Shown here: positions 17,378-28,016 of the stretch, piece by piece
How the letters are laid out: each line of letters opens with the position of its first letter
Position numbering within the stretch: position 1 is the stretch's first letter
NCBI RefSeq assembly: GCF_003651225.1
Contig: NZ_RCDB01000002.1
Location: 248,001 to 312,000, forward strand
Source: Microbacterium telephonicum
Lineage (GTDB): Bacteria; Actinomycetota; Actinomycetes; Actinomycetales; Microbacteriaceae
Direction of reading: 5' to 3'
Length of the DNA: 64,000 nucleotides
Program-made: the position numbers and the translations under genes
Notes under the pieces: generated by a model
The model's database searches: none
What the model saw: only the letters and a program-made list of their open reading frames with translations
Told to the model about the DNA's origin: nothing

Positions 17378-18586
17378 TCACCCGCGCAGCGCGGCGAGCC
17401 GCGCGGACGCTTCGGCGATCACGTCGCGCCTCTTGCAGGCGGCGAAGCGGACGAGGTGCGCATACTCCGCGCGGCGGGCGGGGGACGCGAAGGCCGTCAG
17501 CGGGATGGCGACGACGCCCGCCCGTGCGGGGAGCGAACGGCAGAAGTCCGCGGCGTCCTCGCCGTGCCGCAGCAGCGGGCCGGCGTCCGCCACGGTGAAG
17601 TAGGTGCCCGCCGGTACCGACACGTCGAACCCGGCCGCGCTCAGTCCCGTGCCCAGGAGGTCGCGTTTGGCGCGCAACTCGGCGCCGATGCGCGCGAACA
17701 CGGGGTCCGGGAGCCGCAGCCCCGTCGCGATCGCCGGCTGGAACGGGGCGCCGTTGACATACGTCAGCCACTGCTTCACGGCGAGCACGGCATCCACGAG
17801 CGCCGCCGGCGCGGTCAGCCAGCCGATCTTCCATCCCGTCGTCGCGAAGGTCTTGCCGCCCGACGAGATCGTGACCGTGCGCTCCCACGCCCCCGGCAGC
17901 GTCGCGATCGGCACGTGATCGCCGTCGAAGACGAGGTGCTCGTACACCTCGTCGGTGACGATGACGGCATCGTGCCGGTCGGCGAGCCGCACGATCTCCT
18001 CCCGCACCGGCGCGGTGAAGACGGCGCCGGTGGGGTTGTGCGGGTCGTTGACGAGGATGATGCGGGTGCGATCGGTGACCGCCCGCCGCAGGTCGTCGAG
18101 ATCGGGCTGGAAATCGGGGAAGCGCAGCGGCACGGTCACCAGACGTGCTCCCGCCAGGGCGGCGACGGCGGCGTACGCGTCGTAGTACGGCTCGAAGACG
18201 ACGACCTCGTCATCCGGACCGCCGAGGAGGGCCAGCAGCGTCGCCGCGAGCGCCTCGGTGGCTCCCGCCGTGACCAGCACCTCGCGCTGCGGATCGATGC
18301 GCAGGCCGTAGAACCGCCGCTGGTGCTCCGCGATCGCCTGCAGCAGATCGGGGACGCCGCGCCCCGGAGGGTACTGGTTCATCCCCTCGCAGATCGCCTC
18401 GCGCGCGGCGGCGAGCACCTCGGCCGGGCCGTCCTCATCGGGGAAACCCTGCCCGAGGTTGACGGCCCCGGTCGCGGCGGCCAGCGCACTCATCTCCGCG
18501 AAGATCGTGGGCGCGGCGCTTCCGTCCGCGGCGAGCAGTCCCGCACCCCCTGCGGCACGGCGCCAGGCACCGGGGATCTCGCTCAT
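17378..18586 (-). CDS. Class I/II PLP-dependent aminotransferase
   Basis: A 402-residue fold-type I aminotransferase. Visible motifs are VNLGQGFPDEDGP near the N-terminus, NQYPPGRGVPDLLQAIAEHQ, the NPTG substrate loop (NDPHNPTGAVF), the PLP-ring DEVYEHLVFDG segment and the Schiff-base Lys in SGGKTFATTGWKIGW. The pattern fits the kynurenine/glutamine (YbdL, DapC-like) branch. The ATG at 18586 was chosen over an upstream in-frame ATG because a TAGCCT -10 hexamer lies 7 bases before it. Confidence 0.88.
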   Translation of the reverse strand: MSEIPGAWRRAAGGAGLLAADGSAAPTIFAEMSALAAATGAVNLGQGFPDEDGPAEVLAAAREAICEGMNQYPPGRGVPDLLQAIAEHQRRFYGLRIDPQREVLVTAGATEALAATLLALLGGPDDEVVVFEPYYDAYAAVAALAGARLVTVPLRFPDFQPDLDDLRRAVTDRTRIILVNDPHNPTGAVFTAPVREEIVRLADRHDAVIVTDEVYEHLVFDGDHVPIATLPGAWERTVTISSGGKTFATTGWKIGWLTAPAALVDAVLAVKQWLTYVNGAPFQPAIATGLRLPDPVFARIGAELRAKRDLLGTGLSAAGFDVSVPAGTYFTVADAGPLLRHGEDAADFCRSLPARAGVVAIPLTAFASPARRAEYAHLVRFAACKRRDVIAEASARLAALRG

Positions 18587-18593
18587 CGCGCTC

Positions 18594-18599
18594 AGGCTA
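18594..18599 (-). promoter_or_regulatory. Putative leaderless -10 of the aminotransferase gene
   Basis: TAGCCT on the minus strand, ending 7 bases before the ATG at 18586. It supports the shorter start. A second hexamer, TAGGCT, lies on the plus strand at 18606-18611 and could serve the divergent htrA-like gene with a leader of about 65 bases. Confidence 0.45.
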
Positions 18600-18684
18600 C
18601 ACGCATAGGCTGGTCGCGGTTTCGCCATAAGAAACGCACAGAATCGCTGGGCATCCTGAAGGGGCCTTGAGAGAAGGAGCAGTC

Positions 18685-20196
<1,512 letters not shown>

Positions 20197-20244
20197 CATC
20201 GCCGCGCCGGTTTCGGCGCTGACGGACAGGACGCCACCCCGCGA

Positions 20245-20250
20245 TAGGCT
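20245..20250 (+). promoter_or_regulatory. Putative leaderless -10 of the first CDP-glycerol transferase gene
   Basis: TAGGCT ends 6 bases before the GTG start at 20257, with no Shine-Dalgarno sequence between. Confidence 0.5.
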
Positions 20251-20256
20251 CGCAGG

Positions 20257-21510
20257 GTGGCGTCCTTCTCGTTCGGCGCGGGCAACGTCGCCAAGCTCGC
20301 GCGGATCCCGCTCTACGCCGCGGGGCGCCTGGTCACCCTGATCGTGCCGCGCACCCGCGACCGCTGGGTCTTCGGCTGCGCCGTCGGGGTCGCCGACGGC
20401 GCGCTCGCGCTGTGGGAGTGCGCCGTCGACACGCACGGCGCGCGCGCGGTCTGGCTGACGGCCGACGACGCGCAGGACGCCGTCGCCGCCGCGCGCGGCA
20501 TCCCGACCGTCCGCCGCGATTCGCTGCGCGGGTTCTGGGCGACCACGCGCGCCCGCGTGGTCGTCGTGACGCACGGCTTCGGCGACGCCAACCGGTACGG
20601 TGCGGCCGGGGCGTTCGTCGTGCAGCTGTGGCACGGCATCCCGCTCAAGCGCATCGGGCTCGACTCGCCGGTGACGACACGCAGCCCGCTGCTGCCGCGC
20701 CTCACCGAGCCGCTGCTGCGGCGCCTCTACCGTCGCACGCAGCGCCGCATCTCGCTGCTCCCGGCCGCGTCGCACCTCGTGCGCGGGCGTCTCGAATCGG
20801 CATTCGCGCTGCCCGACGCGCGCGTGCCCGTGACCGGCGAGCCGCGCGTCGACGTGCTCTCCCGCGGCACGCCCGAGGAGCGCCGCGCCCGTGCGCGGGA
20901 TCGCCTCCACGAGCTCGGCGGCACATCCGACGCCTCCTCGCGCGCGGTCCTCTACGCACCGACGTGGCGCGACGGCGCCGCCGATCCGGCCGTCCCGTCG
21001 ACGTCGGACTGGGAACGCATCGACGCGCTGCTGGAGCACACCGACGCGACGCTCTGGGTGCGCTCGCACCCGCTCGGCGCCGGGGAGTACCGTACGTCGT
21101 CGCCCCGGGTGCGCCTGCTGGGCAGCGACGTCGTCGCCGACGTCACACCGCTGCTGCCCGCGTTCGACGTGCTCGTCACCGACTACTCCTCCCTCGTGTT
21201 CGACGCCTCGCTCGTGCCGCTTCCGACGGTGCTGCTCGCCCCCGACCTCGCCGCGTACGCCGCCGACCGCGGGTTCTACGGCACCTTCGACGAGGTGGCC
21301 GGCACGCCGGCCGCGTCCGACTGGCCGGCCGCTGTCGCGCAGCTGGAACGCGTGCTCACGGATGCCGACGAGCACGCGCGCCGGGTCGCGCACGCGCGGG
21401 CGCTCGACGCGCGCGTGCACGCGTTCCGCGACGGCGACAACACCGCGCGCGTCTACCGCGCGATCCTCGGCGGCCTCTCGCGCCGCCCCGCCCCGAAGGC
21501 AGGACGATGA
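20257..21510 (+). CDS. CDP-glycerol glycerophosphotransferase family protein (teichoic acid type)
   Basis: A 417-residue GT-B-like TagF/TagB family protein. Signature pieces are VVQLWHGIPLKRIGLD (HG-x-PLK), VLYAPTWRDG and VLVTDYSSLVFDAS. These enzymes move glycerol- or ribitol-phosphate, or related phosphopolyols, from a CDP carrier onto a growing wall polymer on the inner membrane face. A hydrophobic/basic N-terminal segment (LARIPLYAAGRLVTLIVPR) suggests membrane attachment. The stop overlaps the ATG of the next, paralogous gene by 4 bases. The polymer type cannot be inferred. Confidence 0.88.
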   Translation: MASFSFGAGNVAKLARIPLYAAGRLVTLIVPRTRDRWVFGCAVGVADGALALWECAVDTHGARAVWLTADDAQDAVAAARGIPTVRRDSLRGFWATTRARVVVVTHGFGDANRYGAAGAFVVQLWHGIPLKRIGLDSPVTTRSPLLPRLTEPLLRRLYRRTQRRISLLPAASHLVRGRLESAFALPDARVPVTGEPRVDVLSRGTPEERRARARDRLHELGGTSDASSRAVLYAPTWRDGAADPAVPSTSDWERIDALLEHTDATLWVRSHPLGAGEYRTSSPRVRLLGSDVVADVTPLLPAFDVLVTDYSSLVFDASLVPLPTVLLAPDLAAYAADRGFYGTFDEVAGTPAASDWPAAVAQLERVLTDADEHARRVAHARALDARVHAFRDGDNTARVYRAILGGLSRRPAPKAGR

Positions 21511-22979
21511 CCGCTCGCTTCGCCACCGCCGCCGACGGCGTCCCCGACGTCCTCGTGCTCAGCGGAACGGGGGACGCGCCGGCCACCGCGACCCTTCGCG
21601 GTGCCCGTGCGCACGTCGACGGGGCCATCGACGTCGACGGCGAGACCTGGACGGTGAGCGTGCCGCTCGCCGCGGCACGGTACGGGGGACCGACGTTGCC
21701 ACTGCCGACGGGGGACTATCGACTCGACCTGCGCGGCGCCGACGGGACGGGGACCACCATCGCCGACGTGGTCCCGGTACGCCTGCTCGCCGGTGTGCGG
21801 GCCGGGCTGGAGGAGGGTGTCGTGCGCGTCGACCCTCCGGTCGACGCCGAGACGATGTCGTCCGCCGGGCAGAAGGCCGCCGAGGCGACGTACGCGGCGC
21901 GCACCGAGCCGCTGGAGAACGCGGTGTTCTTCGAGAGCTTCTACGGGCGCAATGCGAGCTGCAATCCGCTCGCGCTCGACCGCGAGATCGCGCGCGTCGC
22001 CCCCGCCGTCACCCGGTACTGGAGCGTCGTCGACCTCTCCGTCGCGGTGCCCGCCGGCGCGGTGCCCGTCGTCGAAGGATCGCACGCGTGGTGGCGGGCG
22101 CGCAGCACCGCGCGACTGCTCGTGGTCAACGACTGGCTGCGCCGGCGGTTCGTGCGCCGCTCGGGCCAACGCGTGCTGCAGACCTGGCACGGCACGCCGT
22201 TGAAGCGGCTGGCGCTGCACCGCCCCGGCTTCGACCCTCGACGTGCCGTCGCCATCGTCCGGGAGTCCCGCCGCTGGGACGTGCTGCTCGCCCAGAACCC
22301 CTACGCCGCGCGCATGCTGCGCCGGGCGTACGCGTTCATCGGCCGGCCGCTCTGGGTCGAGGGGTACCCCCGCAACGACGTTCTGCTGACCGGCGATCCC
22401 GCTCCGGTGCGGGCCGCGCTCGGCATCGGCGCCGACGAGCGCGTGCTGCTGTACGCGCCGACCTGGCGTGACGACCGCCAGACGATGGTCGACTTCCTCG
22501 ACCTCGAGCGGCTCGCCGCGCGAGCGGACGCCGTCGTGCTCGTACGCGGGCATTCGCGGACACTCGCGCCGGGGGAGGACGTGTCCGGGACCTCCGCCAC
22601 CGGCCCGCGGGTCGTCGACGTCACCGCCTACCCCGACATCGCCCGACTGCTGCTGGTCGCCGATGCGCTCATCACCGACTACTCGTCGGTCATGTTCGAC
22701 TTCACCGTCACGGGGCGTCCGGTGTACTTCTTCGTCCCCGACGTCGCGCACTACCGAGGCGACCTGCGCGGCTTCTACTTCGATCTCGACGAGCGTGCCC
22801 CCGGCCCGGTCGTGGCGACGCAGGAGGAGCTGGAGTCCGCGCTGGCCGATGAGGGCACGGTAGGGCGCTTCTCCGAGCGCTACGCGCAGTGGCGCGCCCG
22901 CTTCAACGCCCGAGACGACGGGCGTGCGGCCGAGCGCGTCGTGGCGCGCATCCTCGACCAGGGATTCCTCGACCGCTGA
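21507..22979 (+). CDS. CDP-glycerol glycerophosphotransferase family protein with N-terminal beta-rich extension
   Basis: A 490-residue paralogue of the preceding gene. The C-terminal two thirds carry the TagF-type signatures VLQTWHGTPLKRLALHR, VLLYAPTWRDDR and ALITDYSSVMFDFTVTGRPV. About 120 residues at the N-terminus form an additional region rich in Val, Thr, Gly and Asp (for example GTGDAPATATLRGARAHVDG) that looks like a beta-sandwich and is not part of the catalytic family; its role is unknown. The ATG overlaps the upstream stop by 4 bases, so the two transferases are co-expressed and may act in sequence. Confidence 0.87.
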   Translation: MTARFATAADGVPDVLVLSGTGDAPATATLRGARAHVDGAIDVDGETWTVSVPLAAARYGGPTLPLPTGDYRLDLRGADGTGTTIADVVPVRLLAGVRAGLEEGVVRVDPPVDAETMSSAGQKAAEATYAARTEPLENAVFFESFYGRNASCNPLALDREIARVAPAVTRYWSVVDLSVAVPAGAVPVVEGSHAWWRARSTARLLVVNDWLRRRFVRRSGQRVLQTWHGTPLKRLALHRPGFDPRRAVAIVRESRRWDVLLAQNPYAARMLRRAYAFIGRPLWVEGYPRNDVLLTGDPAPVRAALGIGADERVLLYAPTWRDDRQTMVDFLDLERLAARADAVVLVRGHSRTLAPGEDVSGTSATGPRVVDVTAYPDIARLLLVADALITDYSSVMFDFTVTGRPVYFFVPDVAHYRGDLRGFYFDLDERAPGPVVATQEELESALADEGTVGRFSERYAQWRARFNARDDGRAAERVVARILDQGFLDR

Positions 22980-23022
22980 TTCCCGGGCCGCTGAGCGCCT
23001 TGTGCCGAACCCGCCGCGCGGA

Positions 23023-24114
23023 TCAGGGGAGCGGGGTGTTGCGCGACAGTCGCGACGTGTCGACCGTCCCGTGCGCGCCGCGCAGGATGCCGCCCAGGAA
23101 CCCGACGCCCCACGGCAGGTGCATCGAGGGCACGACGGCGAGCGTCCACAACCGATCCCGCCAGCCCGTGCCGCCTCCCCGCCCCGCGGCGATCGCGATC
23201 AGCAGGACGACGTAGGCGAGCAGCGGAAGATAGACCAGCGAGGAGATCAGCGCCGCAGGCCCGGCGAGCACTCCGACCGCCTGCAGGGCGCCGACGACGA
23301 CGGCGGCTGCGAGCGCGACGACCAGCAGCGGCGGGGCGAAGAAGCGCAGCGAGTTGCGGCGGCCGAAGCGTCGGACCAGCTCGCCGCGCCACGTTCCGGT
23401 CGCATGGAACTGCCGCACGAGCCGGCTCCAGCTCTCGCGGGGCCAGTAAGTCACCGACAGTTCCGGGTCGAACCAGACCCGGTAGCCGGCGGCGCGGATG
23501 CGCAGGTTCAGCTCCCAGTCCTCGCCGCGGCGGATCGACTCGTCGAACAGCCCCACCTCCTCGAGGACGGCGCGCCGCATCACGCCGAGATAGGCCGACT
23601 CGGCCGGGCCCTCTGCGCGGGACCCGTGGTACGCACCGCCGCCGAGGCCGACGGGGGAGTTGTAGGCGCGCGCCACGGCGCGCTGGAAGGGCGTGCGCCC
23701 ATCGGCGCGCATGACGCCGCCGACGTTGGCCGCCTTCACCCGCGCGAGGGTGTCGAGGGCGCGCGCGGTGTAGCCGGCGTCGAGTTCGGAGTGCGCGTCG
23801 ACGCGCACGACCGTGGGGTAGCGCCCCGCCCGGATCGCCAGGTTGAGGCCCACCGGGATGTCGGCGGCGGGATTGTCGACGAGCCGCACACGCGGATCGG
23901 TCGCCGCGAGCTCCGCAGCGAGCGCATTCGTGCCGTCGCCGGACGGCGCCAGGGCGAGGATCACCTCGCGCGGTCCGTCGAACTCCTGCGCGAGCACGGC
24001 TCGGACGGAGCGGGCGAGGTAGGCGCTCTCGTTGAGCACCGGCATGACGAACGTCACGCCCGAACCCGCCGCGGGGACGGGCGCATCCCGTGAGGAGGGG
24101 TGCTCGTCGTGCAT
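23023..24114 (-). CDS. Family 2 glycosyltransferase (ExoA-like)
   Basis: A 363-residue inverting GT2 enzyme: GT-A domain starting VTFVMPVLNESAYLARSVRA, a DxD-like VRVDAHSELDAGY, the acceptor-site GEDWELNLRIRAAGY, then two to three C-terminal membrane helices ([40 protein letters not shown]). This is the layout of membrane glycosyltransferases of exopolysaccharide or wall polymers such as ExoA. ATG at 24114 was chosen because longer versions would run into the divergent gene's promoter. It sits among teichoic-acid-type genes and so probably acts on the same envelope polymer. Confidence 0.87.
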   Translation of the reverse strand: MHDEHPSSRDAPVPAAGSGVTFVMPVLNESAYLARSVRAVLAQEFDGPREVILALAPSGDGTNALAAELAATDPRVRLVDNPAADIPVGLNLAIRAGRYPTVVRVDAHSELDAGYTARALDTLARVKAANVGGVMRADGRTPFQRAVARAYNSPVGLGGGAYHGSRAEGPAESAYLGVMRRAVLEEVGLFDESIRRGEDWELNLRIRAAGYRVWFDPELSVTYWPRESWSRLVRQFHATGTWRGELVRRFGRRNSLRFFAPPLLVVALAAAVVVGALQAVGVLAGPAALISSLVYLPLLAYVVLLIAIAAGRGGGTGWRDRLWTLAVVPSMHLPWGVGFLGGILRGAHGTVDTSRLSRNTPLP

Positions 24115-24155
24115 CCCTCGATCCTCGCACGCCGGGCGCTCCCGGACGTGCTCGG

Positions 24156-24161
24156 TAAACT
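24156..24161 (+). promoter_or_regulatory. Putative leaderless -10 of the third CDP-glycerol transferase gene
   Basis: TAAACT ends 6 bases before the ATG at 24168; only GGCGGG lies between. Confidence 0.45.
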
Positions 24162-24167
24162 GGCGGG

Positions 24168-25448
24168 ATGGGAATCGTCGCGGACGCACGCAAAGCAGGA
24201 GCGCTCGTGCGCAAGGCGATCGCGAGTCGATCGGCCGTGCAGGACGTGCGTCGCAGGCTCGGCGAGAGCCCGCGGCATCCGTCGCACCACTACCGCGTCG
24301 CGGTGTACTTCGCCGACGGCGCCGTCAACATGTATCAGATGCGCCAGTGGTATCGCCCCCTGGCGGAGCTCGCGAAGATCCAGCCCGTCGTCGTGCTCAG
24401 CCGCAGCGCCACCGGCGCGCGTGCGCTGCTCGACGACGCGGCACTCCCGGTCGCGTTCGTGCCGACGGTGCGCGACCTCGAGCGTTTCATCGTCGACCAG
24501 GACATCCGCGTCGTGCTCTACGTGAACCAGAACACGCGCAACTTCCAGATGTTCCGATACGGGCGCCGCTGGCACGTGTTCATCAACCACGGCGAGTCCG
24601 ACAAGATGTACATGACGACCAACCAGTTCAAGGCGTACGACTACGCCCTGATCGCCGGTGACGCCGCCCGCGAGCGTCTCGCCCGGGTGCTGTGGGGGTA
24701 CGACCTCGACGCCCGCACGATCCCGATCGGTCGTCCACAGGCAGACCACTACTCCGGCACGCTGCCGTACGCCCCCGACGAGCGCACCGTCGTGCTCTAT
24801 GCGCCGACGTGGGAGGGGGATCGTCCCTCCGCGCACTACGGGTCTATCCGCACCCACGGCGAAGCCCTCGCCGCCGCCGTGCTCGCCTCGCCCGCGCACC
24901 GCCTCGTCTACCGGCCGCATCCGCGATCGGGGGTCGTCGACGCGGAGTACGGCGCCGCGAACAAGCGCATCGTCGCGGCCATCGCCGCCGCGAACGCCGC
25001 CGACCCGACCGCCCGGCATGTGTACGACGACGGTCCCGAGCTGGGGTGGCAATTGGCCGCTGCCGACGTCGCCGTCGTCGACATCTCGGCGATGGTCTAC
25101 GACCGCCTCGCCGCCGACAAGCCGCTCATGGTCACCCGGCCCGCCGACCCGGCCGCGATCGTCGACACCCACGGCTACCTCTCGGACGCGGAGTGGCTGA
25201 CCTCGGCCGGGGCGGGGGAGATCCTCGCCGCCGTCGAGCGGGTGCTCTCCGATCCGGAGGCGCAGGGCCGCCTCGCCGGATGGGTGCGGCACTACTTCGG
25301 CGACACCGCGCCGGGCGCTGCCACCGCGCGATTCCACGCCGCGATCGACCGGCTCATGGCCGAGTGGGAGCAGTGCCATGCCCGCACGGTCGACGACGAG
25401 GACGACGCCGACGAGGCCGAACTCGCCGACGACGTCGCCTCAGCCTGA
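24168..25448 (+). CDS. CDP-glycerol glycerophosphotransferase family protein
   Basis: A 426-residue TagF-like transferase, more diverged from the two upstream copies. Signatures include HVFINHGESDKMYMTTNQFK (the HG motif), VVLYAPTWEGDRPSAHYGS, YRPHPRSG and VVDISAMVYDRLAADKPLM. The C-terminus is a short acidic tail (DDEDDADEAELADD). The ATG is probably leaderless. The last 9 bases overlap the convergent maltokinase-like gene. The different N-terminal domain suggests a separate acceptor or a distinct step from the 20-23 kb pair. Confidence 0.87.
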   Translation: MGIVADARKAGALVRKAIASRSAVQDVRRRLGESPRHPSHHYRVAVYFADGAVNMYQMRQWYRPLAELAKIQPVVVLSRSATGARALLDDAALPVAFVPTVRDLERFIVDQDIRVVLYVNQNTRNFQMFRYGRRWHVFINHGESDKMYMTTNQFKAYDYALIAGDAARERLARVLWGYDLDARTIPIGRPQADHYSGTLPYAPDERTVVLYAPTWEGDRPSAHYGSIRTHGEALAAAVLASPAHRLVYRPHPRSGVVDAEYGAANKRIVAAIAAANAADPTARHVYDDGPELGWQLAAADVAVVDISAMVYDRLAADKPLMVTRPADPAAIVDTHGYLSDAEWLTSAGAGEILAAVERVLSDPEAQGRLAGWVRHYFGDTAPGAATARFHAAIDRLMAEWEQCHARTVDDEDDADEAELADDVASA

Positions 25449-26720
25449 GGTCTGCCCCCGCCGTGCGAGGCGTTCGACGGCGGCCAGCGGGATGGCGATC
25501 CAGTCGGGGCGGTTGCGGGCCTCGTAGATGGCCTCGTAGACCGCTTTGTCGAGTTCGAACGCGTCCAGCAGCGGCCCGGTCGCCGGTGTGCCGGAGCGAT
25601 CCTCGTAGCCGCCGAGGAACGCGCGCCGCGCGCTGAGCGCCCACTCCTCGACCGCAGGGACCTCGGGAAGGGCGCCGGCGATGTAGTCGAACGAGCGGAG
25701 CATCCCGGCGACGTCGCGGGCGGCGGCATCCGGTGCGCGACGCTCCGCGATCGGACGCAGCGGCTCGCCCTCGAAATCCAGCAGCACCCAGCCGCGGCCC
25801 GGCACCTGCAGCACCTGCCCGAGGTGGAAGTCGCCGTGGATGCGCTGCAGCGGTGGCCAGGCGATCCGAGTGGCACGCGTGTAGACGGCGTCGACGGCGT
25901 CCCGGTGTGCCGCCAGCTCCGGCACCTCGGCCATCGCGATGCGCAGACGCCGGTCCCACGCCGCGCGGATGGCGGCGCGCTGCGCGTCGTCGGCGGCGGC
26001 GATCGGGAACAGCCGCGCGAGGTCGGCGTGCACGTCGGCGGTGGCGGCCCCGAGGGCATGCGCCTGCGAGGTGAACGGCGTCCCGGCCGTCGCCGCCACG
26101 AGCGCGACGCGCCAGGCGTCCTCGACGTCGGGGAAGTACTCCTGCGCGAAGACCGCGGCACCGCGTTCATCCGGGCCGTCGACACCTGGCCGCCACATGG
26201 TCTCGAGATGGCCGACGACACGCGGCACGTGCGACGAGCCGGCCGCGCCGAGTGCCGTCTGCACCTCCACGTCGGGGTTCACGCCCGGCTGGAGGCGGCG
26301 GAACACCTTCGCGATGATCGGAACGCCACCGGCCGGGGCGTAGATCACCGACGTGTTCGACTGTTCGCCGGCGAGCACCGTGGCCGCGGCGGAGACACCG
26401 GGCAGCAACCGTGTGCTGACGGCATCCTGGTAGGCGCGGTCGTGTGGGCCGTCGACGAGCGTCGTGCCGTCCGCCAGGCGCCCGACGACGTTCTCGGCGG
26501 CGACGACCGCAGCCGTCGGACGTGCCACGATCGGCACCTGGTACACGACCACCGGGTCGGCCGCCTCGTCGACGACGACGTGGACGAGCACCCGCGCCGC
26601 GGGATCGGGGGACTCCAGGTCGTGCACCGCCGCCACGCGTAGATGCGGCCGGGTGCCCGTCGCCGAGTACCAGCGCTGGCGCGGCATCCATTCCGCCAGA
26701 CACGCCACGGTGCTGTCCAT
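25440..26720 (-). CDS. Maltokinase-like phosphotransferase
   Basis: A 426-residue protein with the two-part structure of actinobacterial maltokinases (Mak/Pep2): an N-terminal cap region (EWMPRQRWYSATGTRPHLRV) and a kinase-like C-lobe with the catalytic loop RIHGDFHLGQVL and metal-binding LLDFEGEPL. Maltokinase makes maltose-1-phosphate for the GlgE alpha-glucan pathway. No treS, glgE or glgB lies nearby, so a glucosamine kinase or another sugar kinase of the same fold is possible. It is third in a minus-strand run after two uncharacterised genes, with an 85-base gap. Confidence 0.82.
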   Translation of the reverse strand: MDSTVACLAEWMPRQRWYSATGTRPHLRVAAVHDLESPDPAARVLVHVVVDEAADPVVVYQVPIVARPTAAVVAAENVVGRLADGTTLVDGPHDRAYQDAVSTRLLPGVSAAATVLAGEQSNTSVIYAPAGGVPIIAKVFRRLQPGVNPDVEVQTALGAAGSSHVPRVVGHLETMWRPGVDGPDERGAAVFAQEYFPDVEDAWRVALVAATAGTPFTSQAHALGAATADVHADLARLFPIAAADDAQRAAIRAAWDRRLRIAMAEVPELAAHRDAVDAVYTRATRIAWPPLQRIHGDFHLGQVLQVPGRGWVLLDFEGEPLRPIAERRAPDAAARDVAGMLRSFDYIAGALPEVPAVEEWALSARRAFLGGYEDRSGTPATGPLLDAFELDKAVYEAIYEARNRPDWIAIPLAAVERLARRGQTSG

Positions 26721-26805
26721 CCTCCGATGGTAGGACCTCACGCGGTGACCGGGGCGCAGAGTGTCGACGGCGCGCGGCGGTGACGTCGGCGCGCGGGTGG
26801 CGACC

Positions 26806-27033
26806 TCAGCGCGTGGCGGTGCCGTCCTCGGTACAGTCCTCGCCGAGCGTCTCGGTGAGCAGCTCCTCGCGCAGTTCGATCGGCACCGACACCGAGGCGC
26901 CGGCCGCGAACAGCCCCAGATCGTCGTCGCCGGCATCCGCGAGCACTTCGGAAGGGGTGCGCGGCTCCCACGGTTCGGACGGCAGCCCCGCCCACTCCGT
27001 CGGCTCCTCGGGTCGTTGCTGGAAGATCCCCAT
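26806..27033 (-). CDS. Small conserved acidic protein, unknown function
   Basis: A 75-residue protein (MGIFQQRPEEPTEWAGLP...), acidic and without hydrophobic segments, rich in Glu, Asp and Pro, with a more ordered C-terminal half (VSVPIELREELLTETLGED). I do not recognise a family. Start set at the ATG 27033 because GGAGAG (minus strand) lies about 6 bases upstream and the ATG is 4 bases after the stop of the upstream gene. The spacing implies co-translation with the 305-residue protein. Confidence 0.7.
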   Translation of the reverse strand: MGIFQQRPEEPTEWAGLPSEPWEPRTPSEVLADAGDDDLGLFAAGASVSVPIELREELLTETLGEDCTEDGTATR

Positions 27034-27037
27034 GGGA

Positions 27038-27955
27038 TCACTCTCCTCGGTCGTCGGACGTCTCGGTGTCGGCCTCGCCGCCGCGGGCTGCGCGTCGGCC
27101 CGGCAATGCCGCGGCCGCGCGTCGCCCGGTGCCGGCGATCGCCCCGCCCGCGCGGCGCACCGCGCGCACCGCCGAGTGCTCCAGGCGGGCGGCACCCGGC
27201 TTGGGCTCTAGTTCGGCGGGGTACGTGATCGGGGGCAGTCCGAACGCGCGATGCGCACCGACGACGACGCGGCGCCCGAGCAGGTGATTGCCGGTGCCGC
27301 CGACGGCGGCACCGATGCCGAAGGGCAGGGCCTTGCCGAGCACGGAGGCGCCGCCGGCGGCCGCGAAGCGCTTGAGGAACACGGCCTTCAGCCGGTCGAC
27401 GAGCGGCCCGACGGCGGCGCGCGGCAGCGACTTCGTGACGAGATCGCCCCAGTACGCGGAGCGGGTCGCGCCCGACCCCGAGGCCTGCCGCGCCAGCTGC
27501 GAGACGAGATCGACGCCCTCCTTGCCGAGCATGAGCGTCAGCACGAGCGCCCGCGCACGATCCGGGTCCTCGACGCGGATGCCGTGCAGCTCGGCGAGCG
27601 ACTGCGCATAGAGCGCCGTCGCCTCCAGGAATCCGACCGTCTCCACTCCGCTGAGGGCCAGGGTCACGCCGGTGCCGATACCCGGGACGACCGCGGTGGC
27701 CCCGACGGCGGCGCCGCCGGTCGTCACGGCGGTCAGATACCGGCGCTCCAGCATCCGCACGATCTGCGCTGTCGTGGCGTCGGGGTGACGCAGGCGGATG
27801 CTGCGCAGATGCGCGACGACGGCGGGACGCTGCACCGCGAGCACGCGGTCGAGCGCTCGGATGCCGAGGGGATGCTCACTCGAGCCCTCCGGAGGGAGTC
27901 CGCCCGTCCAGGGGGAGTCGTCCGGGAGGGAGTGGATGCGGTGGACCTTCGCCAT
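27038..27955 (-). CDS. Conserved protein with Gly-rich hydrophobic core (EcsC-like?), unknown function
   Basis: A 305-residue protein. The middle contains a Gly/Ala-rich hydrophobic stretch (TTGGAAVGATAVVPGIGTGV) and a second one near residue 215 (LGKALPFGIGAAVGGTGNHL), recalling EcsC-family proteins; I am not confident in that assignment. The C-terminus is basic (GTGRRAAAALPGRRAARGG), then acidic. The start ATG follows a TAGGAT hexamer at leaderless distance. It heads a minus-strand run with the 75-residue protein and the maltokinase-like gene. Confidence 0.7.
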   Translation of the reverse strand: MAKVHRIHSLPDDSPWTGGLPPEGSSEHPLGIRALDRVLAVQRPAVVAHLRSIRLRHPDATTAQIVRMLERRYLTAVTTGGAAVGATAVVPGIGTGVTLALSGVETVGFLEATALYAQSLAELHGIRVEDPDRARALVLTLMLGKEGVDLVSQLARQASGSGATRSAYWGDLVTKSLPRAAVGPLVDRLKAVFLKRFAAAGGASVLGKALPFGIGAAVGGTGNHLLGRRVVVGAHRAFGLPPITYPAELEPKPGAARLEHSAVRAVRRAGGAIAGTGRRAAAALPGRRAARGGEADTETSDDRGE

Positions 27956-27964
27956 GTCGGCTCG

Positions 27965-27970
27965 ATCCTA
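27965..27970 (-). promoter_or_regulatory. Putative leaderless -10 of the EcsC-like gene
   Basis: TAGGAT on the minus strand, ending 9 bases before the ATG at 27955, with no ribosome binding site between. Confidence 0.42.
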
Positions 27971-28016
27971 GGCAGGGCCGCTGGGCGCGCGCTGTGACGC
28001 GCCGTCGGCATCCGGG

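Noticed and set aside
27034-27041. Fusion of the maltokinase-like gene to an upstream in-frame region from ATG 27041.
   Set aside because: The upstream part is the shadow of the 75-residue gene and is Arg/Pro-rich; the kinase N-terminal motif begins at ATG 26720.
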